From: Scatomorpha sp964345235
GTDB taxonomy: Bacteria; Bacillota; Clostridia; Oscillospirales; Oscillospiraceae
Reading direction: 5' to 3'
Assembly: GCA_964345235.1 (NCBI GenBank)
Contig: CAYFQE010000011.1
Location: forward strand, 1 to 37,186
Length of the DNA: 37,186 nt
Of this stretch, positions 1 through 7,940 are shown piece after piece. How positions within the stretch are numbered: position 1 is the first letter of the stretch; every line of letters begins with the position of its first letter. Under the pieces are notes generated by a model. That model searched no databases and had not been told where the DNA came from. It was given only the letters and a program-made list of their open reading frames with translations. The position numbers and the translations under genes were made by a program.

Positions 1-55
1 GCTTAAAGACAAAAAAAGGCTCAGCGAGGTTTTTAGGAAAGCCTCGGAGAGCGAA
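1..55 (+). repeat. 55-bp direct repeat, left copy (right copy 3435-3489)
   Basis: This is an exact 55-base match in the same orientation as 3435-3489. The copies are 3.4 kb apart and flank an AT-rich gene and two gene remnants. Homologous recombination between them would delete the interval and restore a simple glycosyltransferase locus. The left boundary is unknown because it meets the window edge. Confidence 0.9.
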
Positions 56-127
56 GGCCGCGCTGACTGTTCTTGTTTAGGAGCTTCGAGAATCTCACCA
101 CTTCTAAAAGATGGTATTTTGCTTTAA
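1..127 (+). pseudogene. Partial duplicate of the 5' end of the GT2 glycosyltransferase gene
   Basis: Bases 1-55 are identical to 3435-3489, the start of the glycosyltransferase gene at 3433. After base 55 the sequences diverge completely. The frame of the gene then runs on into unrelated sequence and stops at TAA 125-127, so this copy can encode only a short nonsense tail. The start codon and anything upstream lie outside the window, so the repeat may be longer. I read it as a duplication or recombination scar; an assembly artefact cannot be excluded. Confidence 0.75.
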
Positions 128-151
128 CTCTAAGTAAAATTGTGGTAAAAT
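123..151 (+). promoter_or_regulatory. Possible sigma-A promoter upstream of the LTA-synthase-like gene
   Basis: TTTAAC (123-128) and TAAAAT (146-151) are separated by 17 bases. The region is AT-rich, so chance matches are likely. It lies about 370 bases before the next complete gene. Confidence 0.3.
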
Positions 152-240
152 CATAAATCATTAAAGATAAGGTCTGGAAAATCACTTAAAAGGTAATTTT
201 TAATGTGGAATCGCAGTCTAGGAAAAATGAAAATAAATGA

Positions 241-468
241 GCAATTTTTCTTGGAATTTGGGTAGGCAGCATTGTAGGCTCATTCTTTTTTAATGACGGG
301 ATAAAAAAGGTTAGTGCCCTGAGCTATCTATTGTTTTTGCTCTTCCCAATTTGTCTTTCAACTTTAAGTTTCGAAAAAACCAAAATTTTTGGAGGACTCA
401 TTGTTTTGGATTTTACAGATCTTTCTCCGTTTCTGTGGGTCTTTCTGGCGGAGCGGATTTCAGCTTAA
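241..468 (+). pseudogene. Remnant of a small membrane protein gene
   Basis: An open frame of 75 codons follows an in-frame TGA (238-240) and ends at TAA 466-468. Its conceptual product has two hydrophobic stretches resembling membrane helices (around FLGIWVGSIVGSFFF and LSYLLFLLFPICL). There is no ATG, GTG or TTG with a Shine-Dalgarno at its head, and the ATG at 237 reads another frame. I infer the 3' end of a lost membrane protein gene, possibly brought in with the next gene. I do not recognise the family. Confidence 0.3.
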
Positions 469-522
469 TATTGAGATATTAAAAAGAGCTGGTATGAGAA
501 AACTAATTTAGAGAGAGTATAG

Positions 523-2547
523 ATGGATAAAGACAAAAAGAAAAAAGATAAATTAATTAAGCAGATATTGTTGATATTGGCAACATTGTTTTTATTGCTA
601 ACTTTAAAAACCACAGAGTATATAGAGGTAGGAAGAAAATCTTTTGCTGCGGTCATTATTCTTCTTTTAGGTACGGGAACGGGTACCTTTATATTTGGAC
701 GGATAAAAAAAGCGGAGAGAATAGCCGATATCTCCGCCTTGGTTTTTTCTGCAGTTGCTGTTTACTATGCAATAGCGTTGATTTCGATTGATAAATTTTG
801 TTTTTATCCCTCAAAACCGGAATTCAATCCATTTATGCATGTCTACGGATTTCTCACTGTTTTTATGATCTATCTCGCTGTTTTTGCTATAGTGGGCAAC
901 GCTAAGCATGCAGTGTTTTTTTCCAACCTATTATTTACTGTCTTTGCGATGGGTAACAATCTTTGTTATAGATTCAGAGAAAGGCCTCTCGCATTCTCAG
1001 ACTTTAGTGCTTGGAAGGAAACCGTTAATATAGCGGGTGAAGGTTACGGTCCAAGCTTTGACGCGAAGGTTTACAGTGGCATCGCCTTTGTTGTTGTATC
1101 GACTATTTTAATAATTGCTGTTCTGTTGCTAACAGAGAGTCTTAGGGAAGAAAATATAAAGAAAGGCAAAAGAGTCTTCTCTTCAAGTCTGATGATAAGC
1201 CGCATCCTCTGTCTTATCGCCGCAGTTTTTCTTTACTTTCTAATGTATTCAGGAGATTTTTTGAAAGAGCAAAATATAAACAGGGTTTTTTGGGACGATT
1301 CTTCCCTTAGAGAGAGCCCTTTTTTGGATTTTTGCTGTTCAATAAAAAACTCGCAGCTTGAAAAACCAGAAAAATACGCTCCAGAGTCAATATTCTTAAA
1401 TCAAAAGAGCAGTTTCGAAACGGTAAAGCCATGTGTCGGCATGAAACCAAATATCATTGTAGTAATGAGTGAGGGTTACTCAGATATGAGAGACATGCTC
1501 CCAATAGAAACAAATACTAATCCCTACAGTTTTTTTGATGAGTTCAAGGAACGAGCGCGCTGGGGAAAGCTATATGTTTCGACTTTTGGCGGAGGAACGG
1601 CGAATACGGAATTCGAGTTTCTAACAGGCTGTGACACTGCCTTTTTCCCGACAGGAAATATTCCCTATAACTGGTATATACAAAGAGAATTTCCCTCTCT
1701 TTTTTCCACTCTCAAATCCCACGGATACAGCACGATGACATTGCATCCGTACTTGAGCAACTTTTGGAATAGAGTGAGGGTTTATGAATACTTTGGCGCC
1801 GACGAGAGTTATTGGGAAGAGGACTATGACAACTCTGAATCTTTCGGGTGCTATGTCTCAGACAAGGAAAACTATAAGTTTCTGATAGAACGCTTTGAGG
1901 AAAAGGAGCCCGGAAAACCTATATTTATCTTCAATATCACTATGCAGAATCATGGTCCATATACTTTGAACTTGCCGTCAAATGTAAGAATTAAATCTGA
2001 AATAGCCTATCCCGAACTTGAGGCTTTTCTAAACCTCGTAAAAATTACAGGAGAAGAGACTGAAAAGCTTATAGGCTATTTTCAGAAGGTAGAAGAGCCG
2101 ACAGTGATAGTGTTCTTCGGAGACCACCTGCCTGCAATTGATAAAGACTTTTTTGAGGAATACGAAATCCTTTGTGAGAGAGAGCCGGATATAAGCCGCA
2201 GGGTAGAGATGAGTGTAAGAAAGTATATGACAGAATACTATATTTGGGCAAACTTCGACTTTGAACCGGGACGGGCCGATGATTTTTCGATAAACTATCT
2301 TCAAGGAGAGCTGATGGATTTTGTAGGGCTAGAGGCTCCTCCATTCATTAACTATCAGCATGAAACGCTGCGCCAAAAGTGGCCGGTTATTGTTAAGAGC
2401 GGCTGTAAAAGAGCAGACGGAGAATGGGTTGAGTTCGGGAATCCTGAATTTCTGGAAGATGAAGATACCCAGATTTATTATGCTCTGCAATATAACTTGA
2501 TAAGAGATATAACAAATAGAAGAAACGACATTTTTTACCTGAATTAG
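523..2547 (+). CDS. LTA-synthase-family membrane sulfatase-fold protein (glycerol-phosphate or phosphoethanolamine transferase type)
   Basis: The 674-residue product has several hydrophobic segments in its first ~250 residues, followed by an extracellular alkaline-phosphatase/sulfatase-fold domain. Visible active-site elements are the metal-ligand strand NIIVVMSEGYSD (E317), GGGTANTEFE with T359 as the expected nucleophile, and GDH (D534, H535). In LtaS relatives this fold transfers glycerol-phosphate from phosphatidylglycerol to a surface polymer; other members modify polysaccharides. The Shine-Dalgarno before ATG 523 is weak. The gene is visibly more AT-rich than the polymer operon downstream and is bracketed by a 55-bp direct repeat, suggesting acquisition. 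The exact substrate cannot be assigned. It sits close to glycosyltransferase and exporter genes, consistent with surface-polymer synthesis. Confidence 0.85.
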   Translation: MDKDKKKKDKLIKQILLILATLFLLLTLKTTEYIEVGRKSFAAVIILLLGTGTGTFIFGRIKKAERIADISALVFSAVAVYYAIALISIDKFCFYPSKPEFNPFMHVYGFLTVFMIYLAVFAIVGNAKHAVFFSNLLFTVFAMGNNLCYRFRERPLAFSDFSAWKETVNIAGEGYGPSFDAKVYSGIAFVVVSTILIIAVLLLTESLREENIKKGKRVFSSSLMISRILCLIAAVFLYFLMYSGDFLKEQNINRVFWDDSSLRESPFLDFCCSIKNSQLEKPEKYAPESIFLNQKSSFETVKPCVGMKPNIIVVMSEGYSDMRDMLPIETNTNPYSFFDEFKERARWGKLYVSTFGGGTANTEFEFLTGCDTAFFPTGNIPYNWYIQREFPSLFSTLKSHGYSTMTLHPYLSNFWNRVRVYEYFGADESYWEEDYDNSESFGCYVSDKENYKFLIERFEEKEPGKPIFIFNITMQNHGPYTLNLPSNVRIKSEIAYPELEAFLNLVKITGEETEKLIGYFQKVEEPTVIVFFGDHLPAIDKDFFEEYEILCEREPDISRRVEMSVRKYMTEYYIWANFDFEPGRADDFSINYLQGELMDFVGLEAPPFINYQHETLRQKWPVIVKSGCKRADGEWVEFGNPEFLEDEDTQIYYALQYNLIRDITNRRNDIFYLN

Positions 2548-2559
2548 CAGATGACAAAG

Positions 2560-2607
2560 AAAAGCCCTCTTAGGTTAGATTTTTCAACCTAAGGGGGCTT
2601 TTCTTTT
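2560..2607 (+). terminator. Intrinsic terminator after the LTA-synthase-like gene
   Basis: The arms around AAAGCCCTCTTAGGTT and AACCTAAGGGGGCTTT form a long stem with an A/T-rich loop, followed by TTCTTTTAT. It follows the stop codon by 13 bases and also closes the converging broken gene that ends at 2621, so it may work in both directions. Confidence 0.85.
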
Positions 2608-2620
2608 ATACAAATATCTT

Positions 2621-3236
2621 TTATTCTCTCCTCATAAGCGATGCTACCAAATAGCCTATGCCGAAGGGCCACTCGTGCGAGTATTTTTCACCCTTCCGAA
2701 GATCTTCGGGCACAGAGTTTACGGCAAGTCTCAAAGAGCCGAGACCGCACTGACCGGCCTCGTTCAGGCACTTCATGGAGATGTCCGAGATTTTCGAGAG
2801 ATCTCCGCTTTAAAAGATAGAGTCCATAATTCCTTCAAAATACATGCCCGGCTCGGAGTAGCCATAGGGGCCGTCTTCGCAAAGCATATGCGACATGTCG
2901 CCGCTCGCTATAATAACAAAGCTGCCCTCGCTCTTTTCTATTGCCTCTCCGATGCACTCTCCATAGACCTCGGTGTCTCTTTTCGAGACAAAACCGGGGC
3001 AGAGGATTGAGACTTTAACTTCGGGGTATTCGCGGGTTACCAAATAGAGCGGCACATTTAAAAGCTTCGAAGTCGCTATCTATATAGTTTGCCTCAAGAC
3101 TTTTTTTGAGCATAGCCTTCGGGCCTTCGGTGAACAGAACATAAAAGGCTTTCCCGATTCGTCTGGGTGAAAGTCTGCTCAAAAGACGGAGGAGAACAGC
3201 TGTTTTTGAGCTAAAGATTTTTAACATATAAATCAT
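2621..3236 (-). pseudogene. Chimeric broken gene: glycosyltransferase-like N-terminus joined to the C-terminal half of a MEMO/LigB-type protein
   Basis: Reading leftwards from 3236, a basic N-terminus (MIYMLKIFSSKTAVLLRLLS...) resembles leaders of surface-polymer glycosyltransferases. Near 3058 the frame changes, and from there the product matches the C-terminal half of the LigB/MEMO class-III extradiol dioxygenase-like family (AmmeMemoRadiSam protein B). The marks are IIASGDMSH, a GPYG...P segment and a C-terminal PFGIGYLVA. An in-frame TAA at 2810-2812 interrupts it; translation past the stop gives SGDLSKISDISMKC and the rest of the domain to TAA 2621-2623. About 110 residues of the family's N-terminus are missing. 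One junction, one frame change and one nonsense codon make function very unlikely. Confidence 0.7.
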
Positions 3237-3352
3237 AACCTCTTTATTAAGAGAAACAAATTACAGACAGTATTATATAGCAAGGTGTGAACTATTGGCA
3301 AGTTCAGATATATGCGCATATTTTGATTAAGGATGTTAAGGATTGCGTTCAA

Positions 3353-3381
3353 TTGACTTAACAGCTAAAAAATGGTAGTAT
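3353..3381 (+). promoter_or_regulatory. Predicted sigma-A promoter for the surface-polymer operon
   Basis: TTGACT (3353-3358) and TAGTAT (3376-3381) have an ideal 17-base spacer, 52 bases before the ATG of the glycosyltransferase gene. No promoter-quality match is obvious between the six tightly spaced genes that follow, so it may serve them all. Confidence 0.55.
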
Positions 3382-3432
3382 TCTTAACTGTCAGAGAGAA
3401 CTCAAAACGAGCTTTCGGGAGCCGAAATACGC

Positions 3433-4710
3433 ATGCTTAAAGACAAAAAAAGGCTCAGCGAGGTTTTTAGGAAAGCCTCGGAGAGCGAAAACTTCATGAA
3501 ACTACATACGGCTTACAGGGGAGCAAAGCAGATAGCAACGCTGGGGCTTAAAAAAATAAGAAACCAAGGTCTTAAACTCAGAGAAAAAATTTCCTCTCCG
3601 AGCCCCGAGGACCGGGCTTTAAAAAAAGAGCTGGAGAGGCCGTATTATAACTTCGATATACTTTATTTGGATAGAAAATCACTCGACTACCTTAAGTCGA
3701 GCTTTGGCGATGCCCTCTTAGCGCACAGGCTTTTCCCGATAGAACTGCATAGCCCAAAGGAGATAGAAGAGCTTATCTTTAAAAACTGTATAGCCGACGC
3801 CCTTGTTATAGGTGAGGAGGAAAACGCGTTTTCGAGCTTTTTAAGAGAAGTTTACGGATTTCGATTTTTAAGCCTCGAGAGGGCGAAAGAGCTTATAGCG
3901 GACAATAAAAACATTTCAAAGCTCTTTTCCGAGGTTTACCCCAAGGTTTCCGTCATAGTGCTCTCTTACAATCAGCAGAAGATGACCCGAGAGTGCATAG
4001 AGAGCGTGCTCTTCTCGAGCGCCTATGAGAACATAGAGCTTATTGTTGTGGATAATGCCTCCACCGACGGAAGCGCCGACATGCTGCGGGAGCTCTGCAA
4101 AGAGCATTTTAGGCTAAAAGTAATACTAAACAGCGAAAACCGCGGTTTTGCCGGCGGAAACAACGACGGAATAAGAGCATCGAGCGGCGAATATGTCCTG
4201 CTTTTAAACAACGATACCCTTGTAACCAGGGGCTACATCACCTCTATGCTCAAATACTTCGATAAAATTCCGAATCTGGGTATGGTGGGCGCCTGCACCA
4301 ACAACATAGGAAACGAGGCCAAAGTGAGGGTTTCCTATTATGACACTGCGGGAATGCCCCTTTTTGCGCACAAGTTTGCGCATCTCAACCGCTCGAAATA
4401 TAAGGAGCAAAGCGAGGGCGCTTTGGCTATGTTCTGTGTTTTAATCAAGGCAGAAATATTTGAAGAGACGGGACTGTTAGACGAGCGCTATGAGCGCGGG
4501 ATGTTCGAAGACGACGACTTTGCCATGAGCCTGCGGCAGGCGGGCAAGTCCTTAATCATAGCTGAAGATGCCTTTGTGCACCACTACGGCTCTCAGACTT
4601 TCAACGCCATGAAAAACAAGGAGTATATGGAACTCTTTTACGAGAATAAGCGCCGTTTTGAGGAAAAATGGGGAACAACTTGGCAGCTTCACTCAAAGCG
4701 GAAGAAATAG
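3433..4710 (+). CDS. GT2 family glycosyltransferase
   Basis: The 425-residue protein has a ~165-residue N-terminal extension, then a GT-A domain. It begins at VSVIVLSYN (residue 172 on), followed by VVDNASTDGS, the metal-binding region LLLNNDT (D261), and an acidic FEDDDF motif (359-362) typical of family-2 transferases acting on rhamnosyl or galactofuranosyl polymers. It should transfer sugars from nucleotide donors on the cytoplasmic side. The ATG at 3433 lacks a clear Shine-Dalgarno, but the 5' end is the segment duplicated at base 1, which suggests the upstream region was rearranged. A permease gene follows 12 bases after the stop, fitting a polysaccharide or teichoic-acid export operon. 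The acceptor is unknown. Confidence 0.88.
   Translation: MLKDKKRLSEVFRKASESENFMKLHTAYRGAKQIATLGLKKIRNQGLKLREKISSPSPEDRALKKELERPYYNFDILYLDRKSLDYLKSSFGDALLAHRLFPIELHSPKEIEELIFKNCIADALVIGEEENAFSSFLREVYGFRFLSLERAKELIADNKNISKLFSEVYPKVSVIVLSYNQQKMTRECIESVLFSSAYENIELIVVDNASTDGSADMLRELCKEHFRLKVILNSENRGFAGGNNDGIRASSGEYVLLLNNDTLVTRGYITSMLKYFDKIPNLGMVGACTNNIGNEAKVRVSYYDTAGMPLFAHKFAHLNRSKYKEQSEGALAMFCVLIKAEIFEETGLLDERYERGMFEDDDFAMSLRQAGKSLIIAEDAFVHHYGSQTFNAMKNKEYMELFYENKRRFEEKWGTTWQLHSKRKK
3435..3489 (+). repeat. 55-bp direct repeat, right copy
   Basis: Identical to bases 1-55. It covers codons 1-19 of the glycosyltransferase gene. Identity ends exactly where the left copy enters unrelated DNA. Confidence 0.9.
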
Positions 4711-4722
4711 ACGGAGGAACTT

Positions 4723-5514
4723 ATGACATTTATTAAAAACATCAGCTTTGCGATGCAAAAATACTCTTTTCTGCTGTATGAGCTGGTTATGCGCGACTTT
4801 AAGGTGAAATATAAGCGCAGTATTTTGGGCGTTTTTTGGAGTCTTTTATATCCTATACTTATGATGACGGTGCTTTCTCTTGTGTTTTCAAAGGTTTTCA
4901 GGATGAGCGTGCCGGGCGTGAGCTACTTGGTCTACCTGATAACCGGCCTAATTTATTTCAACTACTTTAACGAGGCCTCAACCATAGGCATGGGATCTAT
5001 TTGCCAAAACTTCGGACTTATAAACAAGGTTTATATACCGAAATACATTTTTCCTCTCTCAAAGTGTATATTTACCGGAATAAACTTCGTACTCTCGCTT
5101 ATACCGCTCTACGGAGTCATACTGCTCACGGGCACGGGTGTGAACATCTACCACCTGCTTCTGCCCTATTCGTTTATTTGCCTTTTCGTGTTCACCTTGG
5201 GCATGACGCTTTTGCTCTCTTCGACAGTGGTGTTTTTCCGCGACCTCAGCTATATCTACGGCATAGTCACAATGATATGGATGTATTTTACTCCCATCAT
5301 GTATGATATTTCTATGATAAGTACCCGCTACGCAGACTTTTTCAAGCTGAATCCTCTTTATCAGTATATAAATTTCGCAAGAGAGATTATACTCTACTCT
5401 CGTTGCCCGAGCTGGCAGGATTTTCTGTTTTCGTTTTTAAGCGCCTTTATAGCCCTTATAATCGGCGCAACGGTTTTTAGAAAAACCCAAGACCAATTTG
5501 TGTATTACATATAG
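4723..5514 (+). CDS. ABC-2 type permease for polysaccharide or teichoic acid export (TagG/Wzm-like)
   Basis: The 263-residue protein has about six hydrophobic segments. Its N-terminal signature, LVMRDFKVKYKRSILGVFWSLLYPIL, is characteristic of TagG/RfbA/Wzm permeases. It forms the membrane channel that moves lipid-linked polymer out of the cytoplasm, pairing with the ATPase encoded next. The GGAGG 7 bases before ATG 4723 supports the start. The last codons come just before the ribosome-binding site of the ATPase gene, so translation is probably coordinated. Its length is normal for the family. Confidence 0.9.
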   Translation: MTFIKNISFAMQKYSFLLYELVMRDFKVKYKRSILGVFWSLLYPILMMTVLSLVFSKVFRMSVPGVSYLVYLITGLIYFNYFNEASTIGMGSICQNFGLINKVYIPKYIFPLSKCIFTGINFVLSLIPLYGVILLTGTGVNIYHLLLPYSFICLFVFTLGMTLLLSSTVVFFRDLSYIYGIVTMIWMYFTPIMYDISMISTRYADFFKLNPLYQYINFAREIILYSRCPSWQDFLFSFLSAFIALIIGATVFRKTQDQFVYYI

Positions 5515-5524
5515 GGAGGGCAAT

Positions 5525-6271
5525 ATGGAAAACAGCATTATATCGCTCAACAATATTTCGATGCGCTTTAACCTCGGCATAGATAAATATTTTTCCTTAA
5601 AGCAGGGTTTTATAAACCTGCTTTCGGGAAAACCTAAAAAAAAGAAAGAGGAGTTTTGGGCGCTTAGGGATGTCAGCTTTGAGATGGCACCCGGCGATGT
5701 TCTCGGACTCATAGGCCCGAACGGAGCGGGGAAGTCCACGCTCCTAAAGATTGTGGCCGGAGTGATGAAACCCACAAAGGGAGAACTTTATGTGGGCGGC
5801 AATGTCTGCCCCATGATAGAGCTTGGAGCGGGCTTCGACCCGGAGCTTACCTGTAGCGAGAATATTTTTTTAAACGGATCTATAATGGGCTATAGAAGGG
5901 ATTTTCTTCAGTCGAAGTACGATGAAATAGTCGAATTTTCGGAGCTTAAAGACTTTATGGAGGTGCCGGTGCGAAATCTCTCTTCGGGTATGGTGGCGCG
6001 CCTCGCCTTCTCGATAGCGACCGTGGTAGACCCTGAAATTTTGATAGTCGACGAAATACTCTCTGTCGGAGACCTTTCGTTTCAGTCGAAGAGCAAGAAG
6101 AAGATGCTCAGCATGATAGGCGGCGGCACAACAGTTTTGTTTGTTTCGCACAGTATTAACACCATAAAGGAAGTGTGCAACAAGGTTGCATGGCTGGATC
6201 ACGGCAGACTCGTTAAGTTCGGCGGTATAGAGCTCTGCGACGAGTACGCCGAATCGGTAAAAGCGCAATAA
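5525..6271 (+). CDS. ABC transporter ATPase for polysaccharide or teichoic acid export (TagH/Wzt-like)
   Basis: The product is 248 residues when started at ATG 5525, which is preceded by GGAGGG. An upstream in-frame ATG at 5498 overlaps the permease gene and has no Shine-Dalgarno. Walker A is GPNGAGKST (64-72), the signature is LSSGM (152-156) and Walker B ends in D176-E177, followed by a switch histidine in FVSHS. The extended N-terminal segment before Walker A is typical of polysaccharide exporters. It lacks the C-terminal carbohydrate-binding domain of O-antigen Wzt proteins, so recognition of a capped polymer end by that route is unlikely. It energises export with the preceding permease. 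Confidence 0.92.
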   Translation: MENSIISLNNISMRFNLGIDKYFSLKQGFINLLSGKPKKKKEEFWALRDVSFEMAPGDVLGLIGPNGAGKSTLLKIVAGVMKPTKGELYVGGNVCPMIELGAGFDPELTCSENIFLNGSIMGYRRDFLQSKYDEIVEFSELKDFMEVPVRNLSSGMVARLAFSIATVVDPEILIVDEILSVGDLSFQSKSKKKMLSMIGGGTTVLFVSHSINTIKEVCNKVAWLDHGRLVKFGGIELCDEYAESVKAQ

Positions 6272-6292
6272 AAGAAAGGAAAAAACGGAAAA

Positions 6293-6868
6293 ATGAAAAA
6301 GTTTTTTGGAATTATAATTATATTGTCCCTACTTATTTTAGCGGCTTGCGGTACGGCTGCCCAAAAGTCTGAAAACAGCGATAATACGGCGGCCGAGAAA
6401 CCCGAAGCGACGGAAACGGTCTTTGAGGCTGTTCTTGCGGGGATAGAAACAAAAGACATATACGGAGAAGATTACAAGCTCACTCTTCCGTCCGAAGACT
6501 ATGACCTCATTATGATCAATATATGGGGAACCTACTGCGGACCCTGCAGGGTAGAAATGCCGGAGCTCGCTAAACTCACAGCTGAGCTTCCCGAAAGAGT
6601 GTTGCAGCTCGGCCTCTGCGTCGACGGCACGATGCAGGCTGAGGCGGCTAGGCAGATAGTCGAATCGGCGGGCGGCACTTACGATAATATACTGCCCTCG
6701 GAGAGCTTCGAAAAACTTCTCGGCAAGGTTGTCTATATACCGACAACTGTTTTCCTCAACTCCAATGGTGAGCTTGTGGGAGAAATGGAAGTCGGAGCGC
6801 CTCAGGGCGATGTGGTCGAGGGCTATTTGAGCATGATTAACTCGAGATTGGAGCAGCTTGGAAAATGA
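6293..6868 (+). CDS. TlpA/ResA-like thioredoxin-fold lipoprotein
   Basis: The 191-residue product carries a lipoprotein signal (hydrophobic residues 5-17, lipobox LAAC with C19), then a Ser/Glu-rich linker and an AhpC/TSA-type thioredoxin fold. The redox motif is W-G-T-Y-C82-G-P-C85, and a cis-proline region is present (VYIPTTVF). Anchored outside the membrane, it would act as a thiol-disulfide reductant, as ResA does for cytochrome c or related partners for extracytoplasmic proteins. No partner such as CcdA is in the window. It begins 21 bases after the ATPase gene and overlaps the next gene by 4 bases (ATGA), so it is cotranscribed with the polymer operon. The functional link to polymer export is unclear. 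Confidence 0.85.
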   Translation: MKKFFGIIIILSLLILAACGTAAQKSENSDNTAAEKPEATETVFEAVLAGIETKDIYGEDYKLTLPSEDYDLIMINIWGTYCGPCRVEMPELAKLTAELPERVLQLGLCVDGTMQAEAARQIVESAGGTYDNILPSESFEKLLGKVVYIPTTVFLNSNGELVGEMEVGAPQGDVVEGYLSMINSRLEQLGK

Positions 6869-7926
6869 AAATCTTAAAAGGATTTTTCAAAACTTTCCTG
6901 CTTTTGCTTCTTGCGGTACTTGTTGTGGTGGGGGCGTTTATAGCCTATCTGAGTTTAACGGAGTATAAGCCGGAGGCCGAGGAAGTGCTGAACATAGAAA
7001 GAGGCGAAGGGAAAGCCGACAGCGCAGGCCGAGAGCTAAAGATTATAAGCTTCAACATCGGTTATGGGGGCTTGGGCAAAGAGGCCGAATTTGTACTCGA
7101 CGGAGGCAATGGAAACGGCAAGCCCGAGACAAGAGAGCTTTTCGATGAATATTTCGGCGAGGTGCTAGAGTTTATAAAAAACAGCGACAGCGACGCTTTT
7201 TTGATTCAGGAAATTGACAGAGGCTCTAATCGCTCATATAACACCGAACAAATAGAGGCGCTGAGGAAAGAAACAAATCCGCAGAGCATGGCTTTTGCAA
7301 GCAATTATCTCTGCCGTTTTGTGCCCTTCCCCTGGCCGCCGATTGGAAAAGTTGACAGCGGGCTTCTCACAGCGGCGAATTTTGATATTATAAGCGCCGA
7401 GAGAAAGGCCCTTCCGAATCCGTTTTCGTGGCCGATGAGGATTGCAAATTTAAAGCGGGCTATTTTGGTTTCACACATAGCTGTGGAGGGAAGCGACAAG
7501 CAGCTTTGCCTAATTAACCTGCATCTCGAGGCATACACAGCCGACGAAGGGAAGCGTGAACAACACGAAGCGCTGATGAAGATTATGCGCGAGGAGTATG
7601 AGAAGGGCAACTGGGTAATAGCGGGCGGAGACTTTAACCAGAGCTTTCCCGGCACTCGCGGAACATTTCCCATAATTAATGAGAGTTGGATACCGGTCGA
7701 AATCAATGAAAAGGAGCTTGGAGAGGAATTTAGCTATATATTTGATAAGAACATTCCAACATGCAGACTTTTAAACGAACCCTATGATAAGGAAACGGCG
7801 CAATACTATATAATCGACGGATTCATAGTTTCCGACAATGTTGAAATTAAATCGGTAAAAACACACGATCTCGGTTTTGAATTTTCAGATCACAATCCGG
7901 TTGAGATTGTCGTCAGGCTTAAATAA
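6865..7926 (+). CDS. Membrane-anchored endonuclease/exonuclease/phosphatase family protein
   Basis: The 353-residue protein has an N-terminal hydrophobic helix (about residues 8-29). An EEP (DNase I-like) fold follows: SFNIGYG with N64, IQEID with E116, GGDFN with D256 and N258, and a terminal SDHNPV with D342-H343. All expected metal and catalytic residues are present. Family members cleave phosphodiesters in nucleic acids, phospholipids or sphingomyelin; with one N-terminal anchor the domain probably faces outward. It overlaps the thioredoxin-like gene by ATGA. The substrate is not deducible; a lipid or teichoic-acid-like phosphodiester would fit the operon, but that is inference. Confidence 0.82.
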   Translation: MKILKGFFKTFLLLLLAVLVVVGAFIAYLSLTEYKPEAEEVLNIERGEGKADSAGRELKIISFNIGYGGLGKEAEFVLDGGNGNGKPETRELFDEYFGEVLEFIKNSDSDAFLIQEIDRGSNRSYNTEQIEALRKETNPQSMAFASNYLCRFVPFPWPPIGKVDSGLLTAANFDIISAERKALPNPFSWPMRIANLKRAILVSHIAVEGSDKQLCLINLHLEAYTADEGKREQHEALMKIMREEYEKGNWVIAGGDFNQSFPGTRGTFPIINESWIPVEINEKELGEEFSYIFDKNIPTCRLLNEPYDKETAQYYIIDGFIVSDNVEIKSVKTHDLGFEFSDHNPVEIVVRLK

Positions 7927-7940
7927 GCGGAGGTGGAGCT

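Noticed and set aside
2675..3010. Forward 111-codon frame
   Set aside because: It is antisense to the recognisable LigB/MEMO remnant, with no ribosome-binding site.
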